Positions 18,614-28,416 of a stretch of DNA of 64,000 bases are shown here, piece by piece. The stretch's first letter is position 1. Each line of letters begins with the position of its first letter. The stretch is from SHAN690 sp038131955 (GTDB lineage Bacteria; Bacteroidota; Bacteroidia; Flavobacteriales_G; Salibacteraceae): positions 310,001 to 374,000 of the forward strand of contig JAYPQK010000009.1 of NCBI GenBank assembly GCA_038131955.1, given 5' to 3'. The notes under the pieces were generated by a model. That model was not told where the DNA came from and did not search any database. It saw only the letters and a list, made by a program, of their open reading frames with translations. Made by a program: the position numbers and the translations under genes.

Positions 18614-19212
18614 TCGCCTACGTTGCTGGTGAGTTTACGGAGAAGTCTCCGACGCATCTCGTAGTGGAGTCGTGCGGTGTTGGCTATCTGTTGAACATTA
18701 GCTTGAATACCTACACCGATGTCACCAACTTATTTGAAGGCAAGGTGCTGGTGCACTACGCTGTGAGCGTGGACATTCGCTCGGGCGAGAGCAGGCATCA
18801 ACTCTTTGGGTTTTCGACCGACCTGGAAAGGGAGATGTTTCGCCAACTCATCACCATATCAGGAATCAGTTCTACGATTGCGATGACCATCTTATCATCT
18901 TTTCGCCCTGATGAGATTCAGTCGATCATCGTTTCGGAAGATGTGAAATCACTCACCTCGGTGAAAGGTGTTGGACCTAAGATGGCGCAAAAGGTCATCG
19001 CTGAATTGAAGGGGAAGATGGGAGATGCCTTCGGCTTGGTTGCGGAAAGTGGTTCTGCAGGCAATAGTTTAAGACAAGAGGCGTTATCTGCACTCACTGC
19101 GCTGGGCTTTGATCGTGGAGCCTCAGTGAAAGTGATCAACAACCTACTCAAACAGGAGTCCGCTCCTGACACTGTCGAATCATTGATAAAACAGGCATTG
19201 AAGCAGTTGTGA
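18610..19212 (+). CDS. ruvA: Holliday junction DNA-binding protein RuvA
   Basis: A 200-residue RuvA: N-terminal OB-fold (MIAYVAGEFTEKSPTHLVVE), helix-hairpin-helix DNA-binding motifs (ISGISSTIAMTILSSF and VKGVGPKMAQKVIAEL), and a C-terminal domain (EALSALTALGFDR) that contacts RuvB. It tetramerises on four-way junctions. It overlaps the end of maeB by four bases and is followed 14 bases later by sprA, the arrangement common in Flavobacteriia. Confidence 0.96.
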   Translation: MIAYVAGEFTEKSPTHLVVESCGVGYLLNISLNTYTDVTNLFEGKVLVHYAVSVDIRSGESRHQLFGFSTDLEREMFRQLITISGISSTIAMTILSSFRPDEIQSIIVSEDVKSLTSVKGVGPKMAQKVIAELKGKMGDAFGLVAESGSAGNSLRQEALSALTALGFDRGASVKVINNLLKQESAPDTVESLIKQALKQL

Positions 19213-19226
19213 CCTGAACGATTCTT

Positions 19227-22200
19227 TTGAAGCACCCGAACAGAAATAGAATCATCGCAATGATATGGGCATCGTTATGGATGCCTTTGATCGTTTATGG
19301 GCAGCTCGATACATCGAGTACGCTGCTCTTTCCGTTTGAGGATACTCGTGACGGTTTAGAGGAAGACGATCGCCTGCTCTATGGCCAGCCTCCAAGCGGA
19401 CTTGAGACCGAAGTGGAGTACGATCCGGACACCAAAGAATACAACTATAGCCAGAAATTAGGCAAGCTCAACTACCGTCCACCGTCGTACTTGTCTTTCG
19501 ATGAATACCAAGAGTATCAGAACAAGAAGTCGATGTCGGACTACTGGAAAGAGATCCGAAATAATGCCGAGGAACTGGACGACGATGAAGCCAATAGCTC
19601 CTCGAGTTTTCGACCTTCGATCAACGTAGAAAGCGAAGGCTTTGACAGGATATTTGGAGGAAACACGATCGAGATCCGTCCGAATGGTTCTGCCGAACTG
19701 ATCTTCGGTGTGAATAGCTCCAAGACCGAGAACCCGGCCATTCCGGTCAATCAGCGTCGTATCACGGTGTTCGATTTCCGTCAGAACATCCAGCTCAATG
19801 TGATCGGTAACATTGGAGACAAACTCAAGATCCAAACGAATTACAATACCCAAGCGACCTTCGACTTCGAAAACCAGATGAAGCTGGAATACACGGGGTA
19901 TGAAGACGAGATCATCCAAAAGATCGAATTGGGTAACGTGTCCCTCCCACTTCAGAGTTCATTGATCTCGGGTAGTCAGTCGCTTTTCGGAGTGAAAACC
20001 GAATTGAAGTTTGGTCGATTGTCGGTTACATCCGTCTATTCACAACAGAAGAGTGAGCGCCGCGAAGTGAGTACCCAGGGTGGTGCACAAGAAGTGGAGT
20101 TCGAGGTAAAGGCCGATGAGTATGAGGCCTACAAACACTATTTCCTTGCACACTTCTTCCGAGACATCTACGAGAAGGCGTTGGCCACCCCACCGATCAT
20201 CAATTCCAGTGTGAACATCACGCGTGCAGAAGTGTGGATCACCAACACGAACTTTAGTACGGATCAGAACCGAAACATCATCGCCTTCCAAGACCTTGGA
20301 GAATCCCGCCGTGCGTATAACGTGGATTTCACGGGAGCCAATCCTAATCAGAATCAATCCTCACCTGCGGCGAACGGAACCAACCAGTTGTACAAGCAGA
20401 TCTACCGCGATGAAGAGGTGAGGGGTTTTACCCGCTCTTCTCAGCAGTTGGAGACTATCTATGAATTGGAGAGTCGATTTGATTATCAAAAGGTTGAACT
20501 AGCGCGCAGACTCCAAGAAGGTCGTGACTACAACCTGAACGCTCAACTGGGATACATCTCTTTGGTTCAAGAACTACAGCCCAACCAAGTCCTGGCAGTC
20601 GCCTTTGAGTATACGTACAACGGGGTTACCTACAAAGTGGGTGAGTTCTCCAACGAGACGAATGGCGACGAGGCGATCATCTTGAAGATGTTGAAGAGTA
20701 CCGAGCTGAATACTCGTTTTCCGATGTGGGACCTGATGATGAAGAACGTCTATTCCATCGGAGCGTATCAGCTCAGTCAAACGGGATTCGAACTGGGCAT
20801 TTGGTACCTCGACCGAGAGAAGGGTATCTACATCAACTACATTCCGATCGATCAGCCAGGATTCAATGATACTCCGCTGATCCAAGTGGTGGCACTCGAC
20901 CGGATCAACAATAACCGTGCGCAGGTCCCTGATGGAGTCTTTGACTTCTTAGCGAATCCTCAGATCACGGTCAATCCGTCGAACGGTAGGATATTCTTCC
21001 CGGTGCTGGAACCTTTCGGTAGTCACTTGAGAAGCAAGATACTTGAGGTCACTGGAGATCCTGAATTGGTACGGAGATACGCCTTCGATTCGCTCTACAC
21101 GAACACTCAGCCCAACGCGCAATATAACTTCCCATCGGTCAACCGCTTCGCACTGCGTGGTAAGTATCAAAGTGCCAATAGTTCTGAGATCTCGCTCAAC
21201 GCCTTCAATATTCCTGAGGGTTCGGTAAGGGTCACTGCCGGAGGACAGACCTTGCAAGAAGGGGCGGACTATACGGTGGATTATACCCTGGGTCGTGTGA
21301 AGATCATCAATCAGGGTATTCTAGAATCGGGCACGCCGATCAACGTTTCGCTCGAGAGTAATTCAGCCTTTGGGATCAACCGGAAGGCACTTTTCGCATC
21401 GAGATTTGATTATAAATTTTCGGATGATCTCAACTTGGGAGGTACGCTCATGAACCTCTCTGAACGTCCGCTCACCCAGAAGGTCAACTTCGGGGATGAA
21501 CCGATCAGTAATACCGTTGTGGGCATCGATGGTAACTACACGATGGAGTCGCAAATGATCACCTCGTTGGTAGACAAGATCCCACTGATTGACACCAAAG
21601 AAAAGTCCGTGATCAACGTGTCGGCAGAAGCGGCGAAATTGTTCCCTGGCCACTCACGCGCCATTGGGAATGAGGGAAACTCCTACATCGACGACTTTGA
21701 GGGAAGCCAAAGTACGATCGACCTGCGTACGTTCGCGATGTGGTCGATCGCCAGTACGCCTCAGGGTCAGCCGGATCTCTTTCCGGAAGGCGCGGCAACT
21801 CAGTATCGCAATGATCTGACCTTCAATAAGAACCGAGCTCGATTGGCTTGGTATATGATCGACCCGCTCTTCTTCCGAGATGATAATACTACCCCGGATC
21901 ATATCCGAGGAAACGATACCATACAGCGCAATCACTTGATGCGTCAGGTTTTTGAAACGGAAGTGTTCCCGAATCGAGAATTCAACAACGCACAGGGTCT
22001 TCAGAACTTCATGACCACCATGTTTGACTTGGCCTACTATCCGGAAGAACCAGGTCCGTACAACTACGATGTCGACCCGGTTCCAGGAGTGACGGCAGGG
22101 GTAGAAGCCAGTGGGGATTCCCTGAAGCTGGTGTCACCGGAAACGCGATGGGCGGGTATCCAACGACGGATCGATCAAACGGACTTTGATGCAGCGAACA

Positions 22201-25200
22201 TTGAGTTCATCCAGTTCTGGATGATGAATCCTTATGCAGAAAAGGACCGCGAGGGTTTCCCAGGTAATTATCAAACCGATGGAGCGCTGTACTTCAACAT
22301 CGGTAACATCTCAGAGGATGTCCTAAAGGATGAGGTCAAGAGCTTTGAGAATGGTTTTCCAACTACCGAGAATGGAGCGACCAACTTGGATGACGAAGAG
22401 AATTTCACTCGTTGGGGCCGTTTGCCGAAAGGCCAACAGATCGTGAACGCCTTTGATAATGACCCTCAAACCCGAGAGTTTCAGGATGTAGGTCTGGATG
22501 GTCTGCGCGACGAAGAAGAAGCGCGATTCTATGAAGAGACCTACTTACAGCCATTGAGTGTAAGGCTTAGTGGTAACCCTCAAGCGCTCGAGCGGGTGCG
22601 TGAAGATCCATCCCATGATAACTACAACTTCTACCGCGATGATCGCTTTGATGAGCAACGTGCCGATATCCTTGAACGCTACAAGTACTTCAACGGAATG
22701 GAGGGGAATAGCCCTACCTCGGAGCAATCCGCTCAATTGAACGATCAAGGATATCCAACTTCAGCATCGACCTTGCCAGATGCGGAAGACATCAACCGAG
22801 ATAACACGCTCGACAATGTGGAAAGCTATTTCCAATACAAGATCGACATCTCTGAAGAGGCTTTGGCGACGGTGGGTAGAAACTACATCAACGCGATCCA
22901 GATCGGACGGCCTCAAAGTTCAGATGAGGATCGAACGGTAGAATGGATTCAGTTCAGGATTCCTGTGCGCGAGTTCGAGAAGAAGGTCGGCAACATCGAA
23001 GACTTCCGTTCGATCCGATTTATGCGGATGTTCGTGAAAGGATTCGAGAAGCCTGTGGTGCTTCGCTTCGCGCGACTCGAATTGGTGCGAGGTGAGTGGC
23101 GACGTTTCACCGGGGATCTCGATGAGGAAGGTGAGGTGCTGGCCGATGACCCGAATGTGCAGTTCAACGTGGGAGCGGTGAACATCGAAGAAAACGGTGA
23201 GAAGGAGCCGGTCAACTATGTATTGCCTCCACAGCTTCAGCGTGAGATTCAGGCGGGTTCGCCAAACTTGGCACGTCAGAACGAGCAGTCGTTGGCGCTC
23301 CAGGCATGCGGCTTAGAAGATGGTAAGGCACAGGCAGCATTCAGAAATGTTCAGCTGGATATGCGTTCGTTCCGTAAGATGCAGATGTTCTTACACGCGG
23401 AAGCTTTGGATCCATTGCAGCAGCTAAACGACAATGATGTGAGGGTCTTCATTCGTGTGGGAACGGACTTCACGGACAACTACTACGAATACGAAACCCC
23501 AGTTACGATAACGCCGCCAGGGGTATATGACAATGAGTCCGTGTATGAGCAACAGATCGTATGGCCATTGGAGAACAACGTGGTCATCGACTTTGAGCAA
23601 CTCTTCGGCGCGAAGCGGGAGAGGAACGATCAATTAGGACTCGAGGGGAACGTGCAACTCAATCAACGCTATGAGGTGGATGCCGGATCGGGTAGAAAGA
23701 TTTATGTGGTGGGTAATCCAAACCTTGCAGACGTTAGGGTGGTCATGATCGGTGTGCGAAACCCGGCGAAAAGGAACAATCCTGATGATGATGGCTTACC
23801 AAAATGCGTCGAGATTTGGGCGAACGAATTACGTCTGACTCACTTTGATCAGCGTGGAGGAGAGGCAGCCATGGCGAGGGTTTCGGCGAATCTGGCCGAC
23901 TTTGCTAACGTGGCCGTATCCGGACAGATCACCACGGAGGGATGGGGAAGCTTGGAATCGAAGGTGAGCGAGCGTCAACGAGAGACCATTACCTCTTTCG
24001 ATGCATCGGCTCAGGTCCAACTCGATAAGTTCGTTCCGGAAGAGGTAGGCTTGAAACTTCCGATGTATGTCGGATTCTCGCAGACAGCTAGTAACCCGCA
24101 ATTTGCGCCGGCAGAACCGGATACGCCGATGGAGATCTACCTCGATGAGCGAGAAGCTGGTGACCGGGATAGTCTCAAGACGCTTTCGCAAACCGTCACG
24201 ACCCGGAAGAGCTTGAACTTCACCAACGTTCGCAAGGAGAAGACCGGTGAGGGTCCGGCTAGGTTCTATGATGTGTCTAACCTATCGGCGACCTATGCCT
24301 TTACGGAAACGAATTTTAGGGATTACAACACGGAATACAACTTTACAAGGAACTACAGAGGTGGACTTGCCTACAGTTTCTCCAACAACCCAAAATCGAT
24401 CGAGCCATTCAGCAAGGTGAAGTTCTTACGCAAGTCGAAGTATCTGCGCTTGATCCGAGACTTCAACTTCTCTCTGGCTCCAAAGCAGCTTGCTTTCCGT
24501 AATGATTTTGACCGAAGGTATTCCGAGCGTAAAATGCGCAACTTGAACCCCGAGTCGACCCTACCTCAGCAACCTTTCGTGGATAAGACCTTTAATTGGA
24601 ATCGAACGTACAACCTGTCCTACGACCTCAGTAAGTCGATCAAGATCGACTTCAATGCCAATGCTCGGGCTTTGGTCAGGGAGTTTGAAGGTGTGAGCAT
24701 CCAACGTCCTGATGGAAGTGGCGCTGGTTCGGGAGGAGTCCTCTACGACGCGGATGGTCGCGAGATTCCTGGTTCAGAGAGTTACGAACTCCATAGAGAC
24801 TCATTGTTGGCTAGTTTGAAGAATCTTGGTTTGTTGACGAATTACAACCATACGACCAGCGTTTCGTGGGCGGTTCCGCTGAATAAATTCCCGCTATTGG
24901 ATTGGACGAATTTGAGCGCTCGCTATTCTGCAACGTACGATTGGGAACGTGGTCCACTGATCGATCCTCAGACTCGGCAGGAGAATATTAACTCCGATAA
25001 CAGAAGGGCCTATCGCGGAGATACTTTGGGTCACACAGTTTCAAACGGTCAACAACTTCAGTTGAATGCCACGCTGAATCTGATGTCCTTATACAACAAG
25101 GTGCCACTTCTGCGCGATGTGAATCGTGGCAAGCGTCCGTCCAGTAAGAGGAAGCCTCAGCCGAAGAAAGCGGTTGCCAAGGAAGGTGATGATAAGAATG

Positions 25201-26642
25201 CGGTGCAAGATGACGTGGAGGATAAGAAGGATAAAGACAAGGAGCGTCCAGCAATCGTAGATGGTGCGTTGAAGGTTCTGATGAGTGTCAAGAACGTCTC
25301 TGGAACCTACTCGCTGAATCGGGGTATAACGTTGCCTGGGTTTAAACACGAAGCAACCTATATGGGTATGGATCCCAATGCGGCCATGTCGCCGGGAGCG
25401 GGCTTTGTGTTCGGACAGCAAGAGAATTTTGGAGAACGGAGGACACACTTTGCAGACTGGGCAGGTAACGACAAGGACTGGTTGATCCCAAATGAGAACT
25501 TGTTCAATCCATACAAGAGGACGACCACGGAAAACCTTTCGCTGCGGTCGAGTGTGCAGCCTGCGAAGGATCTTCGTATCGACCTCACGGTAAACGAGGT
25601 CTACTCGGAGAGTCAGACCGAGTATTGGAACTTTGATGAGCGAAGTCTCTTCGATGATCGATTTGCTCGATTCAATGACGATAGTACTAGAGTGATCACC
25701 GGAAATTACAGCGCTTCGATCCTGACGGTGGCTACGGCTTTCCAACGCATCGATTCAGCGAACCGAACCCTGTACAATGCCTTCCTCGAGAATAGAAGGG
25801 CCATTTCTAATCGCATTGGAGAGGAGATGGGTAATTCAGGACAGGATACCGCAGGTTATGCGCTTGGTTATGATGCCACTCAACAAGACGTGCTTATCAA
25901 TGCCTTCTTTGCTACTTACACCGGAGAAGGAGTTTCTAAGAGTAATCTCGACCCGATCCGTGTTCGTCTTCCATTACCTAATTGGAGGGTGAATTATACA
26001 GGGTTGAACAAGATCAAGTTCTTCCAGAAGTATTTCAGGACCGTCAGTTTGAACCATGCTTATCGCTCTAATTATACGGTGGGAGGATTCTTGAAGTCGT
26101 TTGCGCGTCAGGATACATTTGCTCTGAATGAAAGCAGGATTCAGCCAGAGTTCATCATTTCTCAAGTGACCATCAGTGAGTCCTTTTCTCCATTGATCAA
26201 CTTGGATATGACATGGAAAAGCAGTCTTCTGACCAGGGTAGAGGTGAGGAAGGATCGAACCATGACCTTGAATACAAGTAACAACCAGTTGACCGAGATC
26301 GGAAACCTGGAGTACATTATTGGAACGGGTTATACACTGAAGGATTTCAAGTTTCCATTCAAGGTTAGAGGAAGTACTATCAAGAGTGATTTTACACTTC
26401 GCGGAGACTTTAGTATTCGAGATTCAAAGACCATCATTCGAAAGATTGTGGAGAATGAGACTCAGACCACCGCTGGTCAGAGGGTGTTCACACTCAAGCT
26501 CACGGGAGACTATGTGCTGACCCAAGCGCTCACCCTAAGAGTGTTCTACGATTGGGTAGCTAACCGTCCGGCCATTTCGAATTCCTTCCCGACGGCCAAT
26601 ACGAATGCCGGATTCAGTCTTCGATTCTCACTGAGTGGATAA
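19227..26642 (+). CDS. sprA: Cell-surface protein SprA, outer-membrane translocon of type 9 secretion
   Basis: A 2471-residue protein, the size expected for SprA (Sov), the giant outer-membrane barrel through which the type 9 secretion system exports gliding adhesins and enzymes. Signal peptide IWASLWMPLIVYGQ. Family-typical segments include RPSINVESEGFDRIFGG, IEIRPNGSAELIFGV, GNVSLPLQSSLISGSQSLFG, YIDDFEGSQSTIDLR and ANELRLTHFDQRGGEAAMAR. A Lys/Asp/Glu-rich low-complexity insert lies at about residues 1970-2000. The start is probably the TTG at 19227, which supplies basic residues before the hydrophobic core; an ATG at 19260 is possible but leaves an n-region without charge. Frame is intact throughout. 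Confidence 0.95.
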   Translation: MKHPNRNRIIAMIWASLWMPLIVYGQLDTSSTLLFPFEDTRDGLEEDDRLLYGQPPSGLETEVEYDPDTKEYNYSQKLGKLNYRPPSYLSFDEYQEYQNKKSMSDYWKEIRNNAEELDDDEANSSSSFRPSINVESEGFDRIFGGNTIEIRPNGSAELIFGVNSSKTENPAIPVNQRRITVFDFRQNIQLNVIGNIGDKLKIQTNYNTQATFDFENQMKLEYTGYEDEIIQKIELGNVSLPLQSSLISGSQSLFGVKTELKFGRLSVTSVYSQQKSERREVSTQGGAQEVEFEVKADEYEAYKHYFLAHFFRDIYEKALATPPIINSSVNITRAEVWITNTNFSTDQNRNIIAFQDLGESRRAYNVDFTGANPNQNQSSPAANGTNQLYKQIYRDEEVRGFTRSSQQLETIYELESRFDYQKVELARRLQEGRDYNLNAQLGYISLVQELQPNQVLAVAFEYTYNGVTYKVGEFSNETNGDEAIILKMLKSTELNTRFPMWDLMMKNVYSIGAYQLSQTGFELGIWYLDREKGIYINYIPIDQPGFNDTPLIQVVALDRINNNRAQVPDGVFDFLANPQITVNPSNGRIFFPVLEPFGSHLRSKILEVTGDPELVRRYAFDSLYTNTQPNAQYNFPSVNRFALRGKYQSANSSEISLNAFNIPEGSVRVTAGGQTLQEGADYTVDYTLGRVKIINQGILESGTPINVSLESNSAFGINRKALFASRFDYKFSDDLNLGGTLMNLSERPLTQKVNFGDEPISNTVVGIDGNYTMESQMITSLVDKIPLIDTKEKSVINVSAEAAKLFPGHSRAIGNEGNSYIDDFEGSQSTIDLRTFAMWSIASTPQGQPDLFPEGAATQYRNDLTFNKNRARLAWYMIDPLFFRDDNTTPDHIRGNDTIQRNHLMRQVFETEVFPNREFNNAQGLQNFMTTMFDLAYYPEEPGPYNYDVDPVPGVTAGVEASGDSLKLVSPETRWAGIQRRIDQTDFDAANIEFIQFWMMNPYAEKDREGFPGNYQTDGALYFNIGNISEDVLKDEVKSFENGFPTTENGATNLDDEENFTRWGRLPKGQQIVNAFDNDPQTREFQDVGLDGLRDEEEARFYEETYLQPLSVRLSGNPQALERVREDPSHDNYNFYRDDRFDEQRADILERYKYFNGMEGNSPTSEQSAQLNDQGYPTSASTLPDAEDINRDNTLDNVESYFQYKIDISEEALATVGRNYINAIQIGRPQSSDEDRTVEWIQFRIPVREFEKKVGNIEDFRSIRFMRMFVKGFEKPVVLRFARLELVRGEWRRFTGDLDEEGEVLADDPNVQFNVGAVNIEENGEKEPVNYVLPPQLQREIQAGSPNLARQNEQSLALQACGLEDGKAQAAFRNVQLDMRSFRKMQMFLHAEALDPLQQLNDNDVRVFIRVGTDFTDNYYEYETPVTITPPGVYDNESVYEQQIVWPLENNVVIDFEQLFGAKRERNDQLGLEGNVQLNQRYEVDAGSGRKIYVVGNPNLADVRVVMIGVRNPAKRNNPDDDGLPKCVEIWANELRLTHFDQRGGEAAMARVSANLADFANVAVSGQITTEGWGSLESKVSERQRETITSFDASAQVQLDKFVPEEVGLKLPMYVGFSQTASNPQFAPAEPDTPMEIYLDEREAGDRDSLKTLSQTVTTRKSLNFTNVRKEKTGEGPARFYDVSNLSATYAFTETNFRDYNTEYNFTRNYRGGLAYSFSNNPKSIEPFSKVKFLRKSKYLRLIRDFNFSLAPKQLAFRNDFDRRYSERKMRNLNPESTLPQQPFVDKTFNWNRTYNLSYDLSKSIKIDFNANARALVREFEGVSIQRPDGSGAGSGGVLYDADGREIPGSESYELHRDSLLASLKNLGLLTNYNHTTSVSWAVPLNKFPLLDWTNLSARYSATYDWERGPLIDPQTRQENINSDNRRAYRGDTLGHTVSNGQQLQLNATLNLMSLYNKVPLLRDVNRGKRPSSKRKPQPKKAVAKEGDDKNAVQDDVEDKKDKDKERPAIVDGALKVLMSVKNVSGTYSLNRGITLPGFKHEATYMGMDPNAAMSPGAGFVFGQQENFGERRTHFADWAGNDKDWLIPNENLFNPYKRTTTENLSLRSSVQPAKDLRIDLTVNEVYSESQTEYWNFDERSLFDDRFARFNDDSTRVITGNYSASILTVATAFQRIDSANRTLYNAFLENRRAISNRIGEEMGNSGQDTAGYALGYDATQQDVLINAFFATYTGEGVSKSNLDPIRVRLPLPNWRVNYTGLNKIKFFQKYFRTVSLNHAYRSNYTVGGFLKSFARQDTFALNESRIQPEFIISQVTISESFSPLINLDMTWKSSLLTRVEVRKDRTMTLNTSNNQLTEIGNLEYIIGTGYTLKDFKFPFKVRGSTIKSDFTLRGDFSIRDSKTIIRKIVENETQTTAGQRVFTLKLTGDYVLTQALTLRVFYDWVANRPAISNSFPTANTNAGFSLRFSLSG

Positions 26643-26713
26643 CTGTGAATAGTTCGTTCATAATCAGGGATGAATTATACTTGAAGAGTCGATACAACCC
26701 ACGAAAATTCTAG

Positions 26714-26730
26714 TAGGTTTGCGCAAACCT
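26714..26730 (+). promoter_or_regulatory. Promoter box TAGGTTTG overlapped by a 16-base palindrome before gcvH
   Basis: TAGGTTTG at 26714-26721 matches the TAnnTTTG -7 consensus. The bases AGGTTTGCGCAAACCT at 26715-26730 are a perfect 16-base palindrome covering this box and the expected transcription start, 8 bases before the gcvH ATG. This is the geometry of a dimeric repressor operator; alternatively the RNA would start with part of a hairpin. Confidence 0.6.
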
Positions 26731-26738
26731 TTTTCGAT

Positions 26739-27119
26739 ATGAACATTCCAGCAGACTTGAAATATACCAAAGACCACGAATGGGTAAAGGTCGAGGGTGA
26801 CATTGCTATCATCGGTGTGACCGATTACGCTCAGGGAGAACTCGGAGACGTGGTATATATCGAGATCGAAACGGAAGGCGAAACCCTTGATCAAGAAGAG
26901 GTGTTCGGAACCGTTGAGGCCGTCAAGACCGTATCTGATCTTTTCATGCCGGTTTCTGGCGAAGTGACTGAAGTCAATGGAGCACTTTCTGATAATCCCG
27001 AGACAGTGAACAGCGATCCTTACGGGGATGGTTGGATGATCAAGGTCAAGATGTCTGATACGTCAGAATTGGACGGCCTTCTGTCGGCCGACGACTACAA
27101 AGCCGAGATCGGAGCCTAA
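26739..27119 (+). CDS. gcvH: Glycine cleavage system H protein
   Basis: A 126-residue lipoyl carrier protein. The lipoyl-accepting lysine is Lys63 in VEAVKTVSDLF, preceded by the conserved GVTDYAQGELGDVVYIE. It shuttles the aminomethyl group between the P, T and L proteins of glycine cleavage, and in some bacteria also passes lipoate to other enzymes. gcvP and gcvT are not in this window. It lies 96 bases after sprA with its own promoter. Confidence 0.97.
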   Translation: MNIPADLKYTKDHEWVKVEGDIAIIGVTDYAQGELGDVVYIEIETEGETLDQEEVFGTVEAVKTVSDLFMPVSGEVTEVNGALSDNPETVNSDPYGDGWMIKVKMSDTSELDGLLSADDYKAEIGA

Positions 27120-27128
27120 AACGAATCC

Positions 27129-27506
27129 ATGTTTTGGAAGTACAACTACCTAGGCATTTCCTGGGCGGTTTTCATATTGATACTTCTGGGTCTTCCAGGT
27201 AGCCAGTTCGAGCGATCTGCTCAGCCGAATGTGGACATATTCGTTCATGGAATATTGTTCGGCGTTCTGGCTTTTCAGTTGTCCGTTGGCTTTCTGAAGC
27301 AGTCGAGTTTCAAAGGACTTCGTGTACATACGCTGACGAAGGTTTTCGTCATGTGTGTTGTTTATGGTTTGATCACGGAGGTTTTACAAGGTACCATATT
27401 CGTTGGGAGGAGCGTCGAAGCGACCGACATGCTGTTCAATGGAGTAGGAGCCTTGGCCGGTCTTTCTGTTTTCGGATCGATCTATGGTGTTAAGGAATAC
27501 TTATGA
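27129..27506 (+). CDS. VanZ-like small membrane protein
   Basis: A 125-residue protein with four hydrophobic segments (about 7-23, 34-50, 71-90, 104-120). The motif DIFVHGILFGVLAF and the later EVLQGTIFVGRSVEATDMLFNGVG match the VanZ-like family (conserved acidic/His residues and a DxxxNxxG pattern before the last helix). Its cellular role is unknown; VanZ proteins have been linked to lipoglycopeptide tolerance. Nine bases after gcvH, so co-transcribed. The same gene order is common in Flavobacteriia. Confidence 0.85.
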   Translation: MFWKYNYLGISWAVFILILLGLPGSQFERSAQPNVDIFVHGILFGVLAFQLSVGFLKQSSFKGLRVHTLTKVFVMCVVYGLITEVLQGTIFVGRSVEATDMLFNGVGALAGLSVFGSIYGVKEYL

Positions 27507-27597
27507 GCCGAAATCTAAAATTGACCTAAAATTCTAGTCGATGGGTTTACAATCCCGAAGCTTCTGACTATTTTGGTCGACGAAATACCAAGAGTAT

Positions 27598-28272
27598 ATG
27601 CAGTTAAAGAAGAATCCTGAGGCAGACCTAGAAAAGAAGAAAGGCGTGTACTTTCTTATTGGTTTGCTCATGTCTCTGGGTGTGATCCTTGTAGCGTTCG
27701 AGTGGACGCAGTATGAAGGCGAGGTTGGATCACTGGGAGAGTTAGATATTGAGTTGGAGGAAGAAGAGATGATTCCAATTACTCAGCAACAGCCGCCGCC
27801 CCCACCGCCCCCACCCCCCCAAACTACCATCATCGAGATTGTAGATGACGAGGAAGAGATCGAAGAAGAACTCGAGATCGAGGACACTGAGGTGGACGAG
27901 GATGAAGTCATTGAGTTTGTTGACATTCCTGAGGAAGTGGTAGAGGAGCCCCAGATCTTTACGATTGTTGAGGAGAACCCTGAGTTTCCGGGAGGTGAAG
28001 CAGCTTTGTTTAAGTTCTTGGGTGATAACACCAAGTATCCGGCGATCGCTAAGGATGCGGGTATTCAAGGAATTGTATACGTTCAGTTTGTTGTAATGGA
28101 GGATGGATCGATCAACGATGATATGATCACGATCCTTCGAGGGGTTCACCCGGCTTTGGATGCGGAAGCGATCCGAGTGGTGAAGAACATGCCCGATTGG
28201 CAACCTGGACGTCAGCGCGGTAAAGCGGTAAGGGTTTATTATAAGCTTCCTTTCCGATTCACCTTGCGTTGA
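27598..28272 (+). CDS. Energy transducer of the TonB family (first of two)
   Basis: A 224-residue protein: short cytoplasmic N-terminus, one membrane helix (about residues 18-36), an acidic segment, a run of nine prolines (QQQPPPPPPPPPQ), a second very acidic linker (EEEIEEELEIEDTEVDED), and a C-terminal TonB domain (FPGGEAALFKFLGDN, AGIQGIVYVQFVV, MPDWQPGRQRGK). TonB proteins pass proton-motive energy to outer-membrane receptors. No exbB or exbD is nearby. The acidic linker is unlike the Lys-Pro linkers of proteobacterial TonB. Followed by a terminator. Confidence 0.88.
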   Translation: MQLKKNPEADLEKKKGVYFLIGLLMSLGVILVAFEWTQYEGEVGSLGELDIELEEEEMIPITQQQPPPPPPPPPQTTIIEIVDDEEEIEEELEIEDTEVDEDEVIEFVDIPEEVVEEPQIFTIVEENPEFPGGEAALFKFLGDNTKYPAIAKDAGIQGIVYVQFVVMEDGSINDDMITILRGVHPALDAEAIRVVKNMPDWQPGRQRGKAVRVYYKLPFRFTLR

Positions 28273-28295
28273 TCTTTTTTTATAGCGCTTTGAAT

Positions 28296-28321
28296 AAGCC
28301 CCTTTTCAGGGGCTTTTTTTT
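28296..28321 (+). terminator. Rho-independent terminator after the first tonB-like gene
   Basis: Inverted repeat AAGCCCC / GGGGCTT (28296-28302 with 28309-28315), six-base loop TTTTCA, then a run of T to 28321. It closes the gcvH-vanZ-tonB transcript. Confidence 0.9.
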
Positions 28322-28416
28322 GTCCGTTCTCTTGCTGGATGAAGCCGTATTCTAGACGGCGCGGGGTTGTCACAATGCAAGGCTTCAACGGTTCGTTCCA
28401 AGGAAAAGAACGAGCC

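Noticed and set aside
25089..25745. Open frame of 218 codons on the minus strand inside sprA
   Set aside because: Composition is that of a shadow frame (Arg/Ser/His-rich, no domain) opposite an intact, well-supported gene.
27742..28203. Open frames on the minus strand opposite the first tonB-like gene, with Ser- or Gly-rich runs
   Set aside because: The runs are the antisense of the poly-Pro and acidic tracts of a real TonB-family gene.
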